NCBI GenBank assembly: GCA_944472155.2
Contig: OX235277.1
Coordinates: forward strand, 35,412,804 to 35,476,803
Direction of reading: 5' to 3'
DNA length: 64,000 bases
From: Trichobilharzia szidati
Taxonomy: Eukaryota > Platyhelminthes > Trematoda > Strigeidida > Schistosomatidae
Shown here: positions 57,101 through 64,000 of the stretch, one piece after another
Position numbering within the stretch: position 1 is the stretch's first letter
How the letters are laid out: every line of letters begins with the position of its first letter
The notes under the pieces: model-generated
Database searches by the model: none
The model's input: the letters and a program-made list of their open reading frames with translations, nothing else
What the model was told of the DNA's origin: nothing
Made by a program: the position numbers and the translations under genes

Positions 57101-58631
57101 GCCTCACAAAACAACAGAGAATGAAAACACAAACAAAATAAATTGAAACTTTCCAGAAGGAAAGAAAGAACAACGAATAAAACACCACTGAAAAACCAAA
57201 AGAGTGAAGAAAAATAATTGAAACCAAATAAGAAAATAGGGCTAACACCGACCGTGACAAGCACAATCTGTTCGAGTGCATGTGTTTGTTGTATCGTATG
57301 TGAGTGGGTGATCGCACTCACTGAATCACCAGTCATCAACACTTCACATCTTTGTCAAAATTGACGTCAGCAAATAACAGGCAGCCTTAACATTCACCTG
57401 TCGTCATCTCTGTCCTCACGAAGAGGAAGAGTGTAGTTTATATTGATTGACACGCCGCCGATTCACTCACTACACTCGTCACACTGCTTTCTTTTTCAGA
57501 ATTCCCACAGACGACAAACATAGAGAAGGAAGAAGTCCAGTCGGCGTCGACAGGTGAGTATATTTATTACTCACACTCGCTTGTGTACATTACAGGATCA
57601 CTGGCTTTTCACAAATACACAGACCGGCACACACACAAACCATTTCAGTAGAATCTCCTCAGATTTTGTGTTGTTCACCTGCATACATGATGATTTCGCG
57701 TCCGAAATATTTCCACATTTCAGCGTGATCAATTTTATTTATTCAGTTTGATTTCTATGAGTAATGTGGCATTCACTCTCAACATCAGTCATCCGGAATC
57801 CATGAACAGTACGCCAAGCAGCGTCTGTGCTTCCGACAAGCACTGATCGATTCTCTGTTACGTCAATGGAAATTTATCGACTATTCGGAAGGAGACTGCT
57901 GCGAATTGACTTCACTCTGAGACAAATTATCAAATTATCTGCTGTGGATCGCTGTCATCAATGGGCTCAATGAAATCACATTACATTCACTTTCTGTCAG
58001 TCTTTCGAATAGAATGTCCAATGAGTCGGTCGAGGTTGGGGCGTCACTCCACATATTGCCATTCAAGTGTGAAGTGCATGAAGATACGCACGTGTACATG
58101 TAGACAGGTTATCCGCATTCACCTGGCAACTAGAATTGAAGTGAGATACAGTAGACACGTTTCCACTGGCATCATTGCATATGTGAATGACGGTTTTCTA
58201 CTGAAATCCACTGGTGTTGTTATTTTATTTTATTTTTTATTTTGATTTACAGCTTGATTCCACACCGTATTTTCAGTACAAGTGTGGAATTTTCAGCATG
58301 GATATCGGTAGCCCAAATTCAGGCCGACCATAGATATCGGGTGTGCGCCGGCAGGGGATCGAACCCCGGACCATGTGCATGGTCGGCGAGAGTCCTAACC
58401 ACTGTGCCACTGAACGACATGACTGTATTATATTTAGTGATATGTGACAATGTGTGATATGATGCTGTCGATTCATCACATGTGAAATTAAAAATGATCC
58501 AGTTCCTCTTTTGTTTTGATTCTCCTCCTCCAGGTATCATTATAGCAATAGTAGTCATATCAGTTTTGGCGTTGTTCGCCATTCTCTACTTCTCCTATAG
58601 ACGATGCTGCAAACAGAAATCAGAGAAATAA
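48071..58631 (+). CDS. Predicted 286-residue type I membrane protein built from phase-1 exons (novel micro-exon gene)
   Basis: Exon model: 48,071-48,119; 51,067-51,339; 51,839-52,099; 55,055-55,105; 55,515-55,562; 55,986-56,012; 57,500-57,553; 58,534-58,631. Every internal junction is phase 1 with a GT donor and an AG acceptor, and the 861 nt join without a stop. The order is signal peptide, two domain-sized exons, an acidic/basic micro-exon stalk of about 60 residues, a transmembrane helix and a short basic tail. Only one cysteine lies in each domain exon, so a classic disulphide-bonded Ig fold is not obvious; phase-1 single-exon domains would also suit FN3-like folds. It is probably on the cell or tegument surface (inference). 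AATAAA lies at 59,117. A 54-nt exon at 56,129 is left out because its acceptor is GG. Family unknown to me. Confidence 0.65.
50738..50800 (+). repeat. Copy of the short dispersed motif
   Basis: Reads GCGATTGTACAGCTTGAGAAT, then CTCCGCCGAAAAGATTTACTC and CCGCTGAA. It is inverted relative to the copy at 49,801-49,865, 0.9 kb away. Both lie in the long first intron of the membrane-protein gene. Confidence 0.45.
51067..51339 (+). other. Exon 2: first extracellular domain, 91 codons
   Basis: Flanked by CTTTCTTTCAG and GTGAGT, and 273 nt exactly. It reads RRVTFWLLQEKTDSL, WNQFVEQGIEYLVLE, VIGQSCKPEKYN and KGFVLYYDKAKRSLTYIR. Alternating hydrophobic patterns suggest a beta-rich domain. There is one Cys only. 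No match to a family I can name. Confidence 0.7.
51839..52099 (+). other. Exon 3: second extracellular domain, 87 codons
   Basis: Flanked by TCTGTTTCCAG and GTAAGC, 261 nt. It reads PRITNVHLPLYTDASPYLTW near the start, which resembles the first strands of an FN3-like fold (P-x-I-x-V ... LTW). It continues VIVIFRGYSDQPLELHF and EEVIISTLHGERFSLPKL. There is one Cys. The fold is a guess. Confidence 0.7.
52284..52362 (+). repeat. tRNA-like SINE head, second family
   Basis: TAGCTTAGTGGTAACATATC fits an A box and GAGTTCGAGTCCCAG fits a B box, about 35 bp apart. There is no acceptor-stem pairing, so it is not a tRNA gene. A weaker relative lies at 48,500-48,565 (TGGTCATTGGTAAGG ... GAGGTCAAGTCTC). 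Confidence 0.5.
53480..53560 (-). repeat. tRNA-like SINE relic
   Basis: On the minus strand TGGTTTTGTGGTAGAGTAATTG (A-box-like) is followed by GGGGATTTGATCTCCGG (degenerate B box). A divergent tRNA-derived relic in the third intron of the membrane-protein gene. Confidence 0.4.
53920..54690 (+). pseudogene. Internally deleted Penelope-like element
   Basis: It begins with KDLILTHSDKGSGIVWMNR (the DKG block) and runs to LLRVHK. It then skips the whole RT core to CGYIGRRKRTLSKRISEH and PAWLAYGQYKAATSSI, which is the GIY-YIG region. Stops are frequent. Its 3' part is shared with 41,280-41,510. It lies within an intron of the membrane-protein gene, sense strand. Confidence 0.75.
55055..55105 (+). 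other. Exon 4: micro-exon, 51 nt
   Basis: Acceptor TTTTCAG, donor GTGAGT, phase 1. It encodes the acidic NQAKHDYQEDEEEIII. Its sequence is identical to 42,164-42,214. Confidence 0.65.
55515..55562 (+). other. Exon 5: micro-exon, 48 nt
   Basis: Acceptor TTCTTCAG, donor GTGAGC, phase 1. It encodes RPVVSRKEDGLGNRT with an N-R-T glycosylation sequon. Confidence 0.65.
55986..56012 (+). other. Exon 6: micro-exon, 27 nt (or end of a 98-nt exon)
   Basis: With acceptor GATAAG, the 27 nt read VIMKDTPA in phase 1 and keep the frame. Alternatively the stronger acceptor TTCATTTTCAG (55,908-55,914 region) would give a longer exon that reads SKLPEWVTSQGCG... for about 28 codons and stops at TGA. That would yield a protein lacking the membrane anchor. 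Both options are preserved in the upstream cassette. Confidence 0.45.
56380..56890 (+). pseudogene. RTE-like retrotransposon remnant, copy 2 (truncated)
   Basis: It holds the same endonuclease region as copy 1 (TPTNNSKQEQKADF, ILMGDMNASHTG) and is cut off at about 56,880. It lies in the intron before exon 7 at the same position relative to the micro-exons as copy 1, so it predates the duplication of the cassette. Confidence 0.75.
56890..57240. other. A-rich stretch without gene
   Basis: Purine/A-rich on the plus strand and probably the end of another repeat. No coding signal. Confidence 0.4.
57500..57553 (+). other. Exon 7: micro-exon, 54 nt
   Basis: Acceptor CTTTCTTTTTCAG, donor GTGAGT, phase 1. 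It encodes FPQTTNIEKEEVQSAST, a Thr/Glu-rich stalk segment. Confidence 0.7.
58221..58410 (-). mobile_element. tRNA-derived SINE, copy 2 (in last intron of the 48-59 kb gene)
   Basis: Same family as 26,980-27,168, with the best-kept B box (GGTTCGATCCC, minus strand, about 58,354-58,364) and A box (TGGCACAGTGGTTAGGA). It sits between the 54-nt exon and the transmembrane exon of the host gene, antisense to it. Confidence 0.8.
58534..58631 (+). other. Exon 8: transmembrane helix, cytoplasmic tail and stop
   Basis: After acceptor TCCTCCTCCAG the phase-1 frame reads a ~22-residue hydrophobic helix (IIIAIVVISVLALFAILYF), then SYRRCCKQKSEK and TAA. The positive residues just after the helix fit a type I orientation. 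The CC pair could be palmitoylated (inference). Confidence 0.75.
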
Positions 58632-59116
58632 ATATTCTCCTCTCAGTGTTCATCAATAATGCTCGCGCTCATTATGGTTAGCAAAGGCAGCAAGACGTTT
58701 TTCAGTCGTTGACGTTTCTACATTATTTTCGTATCTGATTTCGCTTAATTGTAACTTATTTTAACGTAGTATTTATTTTACTTCATCAACGACAATTCAC
58801 TCATCTCACTTATTCTGTCATGTGACTGCATTGGAGTCTGACGATTTTAAATACGTTCAGGATTTCGAATGTTCCGAATCTCTCAAACATTTACTGAACA
58901 TTGTGTTCACGCCTATTATTCATTCATATTTGTTATCAATTTGTAATTCATAATTACCTGCACAAAGATTATCGCAGTGTTGTACTTTCACTCAGTGTCA
59001 AATTTTCACATACATACAAGACAAGACCAGTTGTTACTGTCTATTGTCATTCACACATAACTACTATTGTACAACAATGCAGATTATTGTCATACCAGTT
59101 TTCGTATTGCTCATTC

Positions 59117-59122
59117 AATAAA
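59117..59122 (+). terminator. Polyadenylation signal for the 48-59 kb gene
   Basis: AATAAA about 485 nt downstream of the stop codon, in otherwise repeat-free 3' UTR-like sequence. Confidence 0.5.
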
Positions 59123-60289
59123 AATATGGGTTGATATTGTTACTCCTGACTTCTTGTTATCCTGTTTGTGGTTATTTCAAGATATTTTCGAACCATAATT
59201 CACACAATCCGGCCTGTATGCAGTAAGCTAGTAGTAGTTATCCAGAATGAAGCGATTTCACGTATCGAGTGGGTGAGGTGGTAAAGACACCTGCTCACTT
59301 AATGAAATAGCTCATGATATTTGCGTTCATTTCGTCACTTCATCGTGTGGTGAGGCATATTGGAACCGGGTTCAGTTCTGTCTGAATCCGTCATTCCTAT
59401 TCAGACAACTTGCATTCCACGTCATATTGACGTGCCTCTTATTTCACCTCCTCTGTGAGTATCCACCTGTCTCACTGCTCATTTGAAACCAGTTATATTG
59501 ACCACATGGCTAGTCTTCTTCATCAATGAATTTGCCGACATCATCCTGCACGGCGACACAAAATGCATGAACGAGATCTACTCGCAGCTCTGTTCTACCA
59601 CACCTTGTATTTAGTGAGAGTAAACTGATGGTCACAAAGCACAAGGAGTTATTCATCGAATTCCTACTAAGAATAATTTCATCTTGTCAGTTCATTTTCT
59701 ATAAACCAGTAATACCACCAGGACCAACCTGAAGATGCCAGGTGTGTGTTTTCAGAAATGATTGCTTCACCTCCTTTTCTTACAAACGCCATCATTACAC
59801 GAATGTAAAACTGACAGTTTTCACTCTCATAAAGCCTTTTACAGATTATCGCTCTCAGGGTTATTTTACTATTCTCACGACGTCATCTTTAATTCTTCAT
59901 TGCGCACTCAACTTGAGCAATCACTTATTCCTCAATCGCTCCTCAAAGATTCTTAGAATTATGCAGTCTACTCACTGCTTGTTCACTTTTTCTTAAATAT
60001 TCCTGCCTTTAAATTGTAGCATCACTTTTCTTGGTTGATTACCACCTCCTTCACATGGTGTATTGATATATACGAATTATTCCTACGAGAACTGTCTCCT
60101 GTGAGCCGTGTGCCATTTTCCAGTTCCTCTTCGCTTATTCTCTTCAGGAGTAATCAATCACTTGTCATCGAAGTTGGATAGGAAGTAGTAGTGAGTGACA
60201 CGGAACCTACATTTTGTCTATCAACAGGTAATCATATTCGATGGAAATACAACTGAAATTGAAATTCCTCATTATTCTGTGTATTGCAG

Positions 60290-60530
60290 AATCAGAGATA
60301 CAATTCAGAGAGGAGATGTCAAATGGAAATTTGAAAACAACATCGGCTGATATCACACATTGTGTTTGTGAGCAACTTAGTCAGAGCATTTCTTTGCAGC
60401 CCCCATTTTATTCAGCATATTTTCAGGTGATATATTATTGGGTGGTTCACTGTTTGTTGTAGTGCCCTATTGCTTATCTTTTTCAGGCAGAGACGGCATC
60501 GCAGTCGTTTTTGAGTAAGCACTCAACCAG
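60290..60530 (+). other. Possible exons of a neighbouring paralogue
   Basis: Two acceptor-like sites open phase-1 frames. At 60,290 (TGTATTGCAG) the frame reads SEIQFREEMSNGNLKTTSA. At 60,430 (CATATTTTCAG) it reads DILLGGSLFVVVPYCLSFS, hydrophobic like a membrane exon, and ends at TAA near 60,513. The position just before RTE copy 3 parallels the other two cassettes. No good donor follows the first block, so these may be dead exons. Confidence 0.25.
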
Positions 60531-60559
60531 AACATGTGTAATTGGTGTGGACTAAATTA

Positions 60560-62120
60560 ATTTTCAACCCTATGGTCAGTATTCTACTCCGGCCTAATCA
60601 CCCAGAAAACAACCACAAGTTGACTGTGGCAGTGATCGCTTATCGTGATGTCACCAGTAGGAGCCAGGCCACCATGCACCGGGAACCAATCCCTCTCTTG
60701 CAAGATCATAACACCAGGTATCAACTCAAATGAAAGAAGGAGGGAAAGAAAGAGAAAAGGAGGGGAGGAATTAAGGGAAATTACAATCATTCGATGCTTC
60801 ACACGTACAAACAACTCGGAACAAGAGCAGAAAGCAGATTTCAATAGACAACTACAATAGACAACAGCAGTGGACAACATCGGAGATGGAGACGTCAAAA
60901 TCCTCATGGGCGATATGAATGCAAGCCACACTGGGAGCGGACAATACGGGAGGAGAACTCATCATGGGTCGAGAGGCTATCGAAGAAATGAATGACAATG
61001 GAGAGCTGAGTGCCTTCAGTGATTTGGTGATCGGAGTCAGTGTGTACAGCCACAGTGATATACGTGAGGCAACATGGATTTCGCCTGGTGAACACACCAC
61101 AAACCAGATAGATTTCATCTCAATGTGGAGGAATTGGATTGGCAGCCTGCTGAACACGCAGTCGAGGAGAGTAGCAGATGTGGGCCGAGACCATTGGAAA
61201 CTCACACAGAGACTGCAGCAGATATGCTCATGCCATTATTGCGAAATGTTTGGATGGAAAGAAGGAAATGTGCCTACTGATTCGAAGAGAGGCTGACGAT
61301 CTTCGGAAACTTCTAAAGAGTGGAGACTTAGGACCCTGCAAGAACTGGTGTTGAAAAATGCTCTTTACCACGCCAAGTAAAATATGAAGTTGCGTCCTCC
61401 TGGAGACAATGAAAGATGCACTGGATGCCAAACTCCGCCAACCAGAACAAGTTGGATTTAGGGGAGGCAAATCATATGTGGGTCAAATTGCAGCTCTATG
61501 CCCCATCATTATCATCATCATAATGACTTTCCTCGAACAGAGGATAGGACTGCAGTCAAATCTTTTCCTCAACTTCGCAAACTTCAAAAGAGACATCTAC
61601 AGAGCTGATCGAGAACTAATTTGGAGGTCACTCCAACAATTTGGCGTGCAGCGCACAGATTTTATTCGGAAGATTCACACAAAAGAGTAGTAAGACAAAG
61701 CTGCCTACTCTCACTAGCGATATTTGTGATTGAAGTCGAGTGAATATGAGTGGGGAGCGAGAAGACGAGAGTACGTAGCACTGATCGAGAGGATGATTTA
61801 TTGTTCAGTGTCACTCACACAGACTCGAAAACTTACAGGCGAATATCAAGAAACTGGCTGAAGTAGCTGGCAGCACATAGAGAACTTCCCGTGAACATAG
61901 AGAAGATGGAGGTGATGAAGACAACTGAACAAACAACCGGTCATCCATCCAACCAACCAACTAACAGCATCAGCAACAGTAGCAGCAAACGGTGCCATAC
62001 ACTTTCGACGGGAGAAAATTGGAAGAGGTTACTTCCTTCGCTTATCAGGGAAGCACACTCACAACCACAGGCGAACACCACGCATGCAGATTTCAAAGAA
62101 AGTCACAGTCGGAATAGCAA
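60560..62120 (+). pseudogene. RTE-like retrotransposon remnant, copy 3
   Basis: It is collinear with copy 1: TRTNNSEQEQKADF and ILMGDMNASHTG, then PPGDNERCTGCQTP-like nucleotides, then the motif-A relic LNFANFKRDIYRADRELIW. It shares copy 1's internal deletions. Confidence 0.75.
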
Positions 62121-62439
62121 GCTGGCAATTCATCACTCTGAAATCGGTTTGTTAATCTTCTGCACTCCGACTCAGCATAAATGACAAGATTCGGATTTTC
62201 AATTGCAAGGGTACACCAGTCATTTCCTCTATATGGGTCAGAAACTTGCAATGCCTTTCTTCAAAAGCATTTACAGCAGCCTCCTGCAGACTTCTACCAA
62301 CATCTGCCTTCACTAAACACTGAAGATTGAGAGGCCAAAGATAAATCACTAGCAACAGGAAACTCTAGGAACGAACTAACCAAGAGCCGACTGCTCAACA
62401 AATATCCAGCTTCTCAGTTTCAATCATCACGCGAGTTAT

Positions 62440-62630
62440 ATTTATTTTTTTATTTTTTATTTTGATTACAGCTTGATGCCACACCGTATTTTCAGTACAA
62501 GTATAGCATTTTCAGCATGGATATCGGTAGCCCAAATTTTGCAGGCCGACCATAGATATCGGGTGTGCGTCGGCAGGGGATCGAACGCCGGACTTGCATG
62601 GTCGGCGAGAGACCTAACCACTCTGCCACC
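62440..62630 (-). mobile_element. tRNA-derived SINE, copy 3
   Basis: Third copy, with a small deletion next to the B box (CCATGTGCATGG shortened) and a C-to-G-type change in the B box region. It has the same A/T-rich tail and minus orientation. Confidence 0.75.
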
Positions 62631-62639
62631 GACACACAA

Positions 62640-64000
62640 CGACTTTCCTGGAAGCCTGTTTGAACAGCAGTCACACAGAGCATCATATTTTGTGTTGTCT
62701 GCACTTTGTTGTGGTTCTTCAGGTGGAGTCTTACTGCTTGGAGAACTTTATTCTTTCATACAATATATATACATATTGATATATAAATATTGATATATTC
62801 AACATAAATTAAGTTTATATCAAACATATTTTAGGACCTCATCTCATGAAGAGTTCATTACTTCTTTCTAAACAGTAAATGTTAATAAATACGAGCCATT
62901 ATATAGATCAACTGATGTTCCATTGTGTAAGTCAATAATGTCACACTGTTTAATCTGCAATTATTATTTCCCCGTTACTGTTGATGAAATTCGTCCTTTT
63001 TACTTATTGTCACATCTCTATAAACTAAAATTCAATTTATTCATTCTAGTAGTGAATAGGTTCTATTTATTTTATTATCCTGTTGAGTTCAATGTGAAAG
63101 AAATCTCTTTATTTGTCATCGTTATAAGGATTTTCTTTTGTGTACAGCAAATTCATTTACTTCAGCTCTTGTGTCAAATAACAACCAGTGAGTACAAGAA
63201 ATACAGAGTGTGAACGAATAAGTCATCTCTCAGCTTTATATCATAAAGCATTTTCAGTAATATCAAAAACTTCTTTTATTACTCCTAAAAATGCAATTGC
63301 TTAAAGTGAAGACAATGACTGTTATTGGAGGTGGGAAACAATTCGATAATTTTAGAAAACAAATGATTCACTTGTTCTAGTTTTGAGTGTAGATAAACAT
63401 TTTTCATGCCTTTTTTGTGATACAAGCAGTAATCACCATCAACAAGGGTAATGTGTAGCAGGTCACCCATTTCACAATAGCACCATGGATGAGGATATCA
63501 AAGCCAGACAGGATGGAGAAAAATGAAACTTATGAAAATCTACACAACATCAAAACTCGAAACACTATTGTCAAGTCATTCAATGCCTTCCTATGCTGTT
63601 CGTAGGCTTGGTGCGTACATGAAAATAGATATTTATGGCAAACTACATAATTTCATCAAGAGTTGTCATAGTTACCTCGATACTGAAGACCAGATAGTTG
63701 TTCGCAAGGATACGAAATAAGGAAATGTTTATGATGGTATATCAGTGAATAAAGCATTGACCAAAACCCATACAGAAACAAATGGAAACAAATGGGTGAG
63801 ATAGAATCTGAGGGGATCGTGGAATACTATCACACGTCAGGCCCTTGTCTGGAAGGTGAATGAGAAATAGCAATTCTTGTGGTGAGCCCGAGAGTTACTC
63901 GGAGAAGATTACTTGGAGAGGGAATGAAGGCTTGCTGACAGTTGTAGGAGAAGCTAGAAGAGACAGCAGAAAACAGAAAGGAATGGAGGTGTGCTGTTGA
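62640..64000. other. Stretch without a recognised gene
   Basis: A 65-codon ATG-initiated frame at 63,523-63,720 (contains SYAVRRLGAYMKIDIYGK) has no recognised domain. The last ~100 bp (about 63,890-64,000) resemble an RTE ORF2 end (LLGEDYLERE, RRDSRKQK). An acceptor-like site at 62,720 opens GVLLLGELYSFIQYIY, weakly hydrophobic. None of these is firm. Confidence 0.35.

Noticed and set aside
63523..63720. Small protein gene of 65 codons
   Set aside because: ATG-initiated but no homology is recognised, no splice context, and a nearby RTE-like end. Not enough support.

Overview
The window looks like a repeat-dense piece of a schistosomatid (blood-fluke) genome. This is inferred from AT-rich DNA packed with CR1-like and RTE-like non-LTR retrotransposons, Penelope-like elements, a Ty3/gypsy LTR element and tRNA-derived SINEs, together with a spliced gene built partly from very short phase-1 exons, an architecture typical of schistosome micro-exon genes. 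Genus and species cannot be decided from the window alone.

Layout. (1) 1-634: window-edge fragments of a CR1-like reverse transcriptase (RT) and an RTE 3' end. (2) 635-21,295: a very large inverted repeat. Two arms of 7,341 bp (635-7,975 and 13,955-21,295; base p pairs with 21,930-p) differ by only a handful of substitutions and flank a 5,979-bp spacer. Each arm carries degenerate CR1-like copies and a Penelope-like RT. The spacer holds a dispersed repeat, two exon-like blocks and a CR1-like retrotransposon with two long intact ORFs (ORF1 527 aa, ORF2 1,097 aa). (3) 21,296-27,170: an RTE remnant, a degenerate CR1-clade element with a zinc-finger ORF1, and a SINE. (4) 27,225-34,090: a CR1-like remnant interrupted by a short insert with a 12-bp target duplication, itself interrupted by a young gypsy element (27,975-33,136) whose two 287-bp LTRs look identical; its pol has one in-frame stop. 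(5) 34,100-48,000: mostly decayed repeats, plus an orphan cassette of micro-exons at 42.1-44.0 kb. (6) 48,071-58,631: a coherent eight-exon gene on the plus strand. (7) 59-64 kb: further RTE and SINE relics and possible exons of a neighbouring paralogue.

The gene at 48-59 kb is the most notable content. A signal-peptide exon, two domain-sized exons (91 and 87 codons), four micro-exons (51, 48, 27 and 54 nt) and a terminal transmembrane exon all have phase-1 boundaries and join without a stop into a predicted 286-residue type I membrane protein that I do not recognise. Its micro-exon cassette is duplicated 13 kb upstream, with the same transposon relics attached, so the locus looks like a decaying or evolving tandem array. 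No function is assigned.
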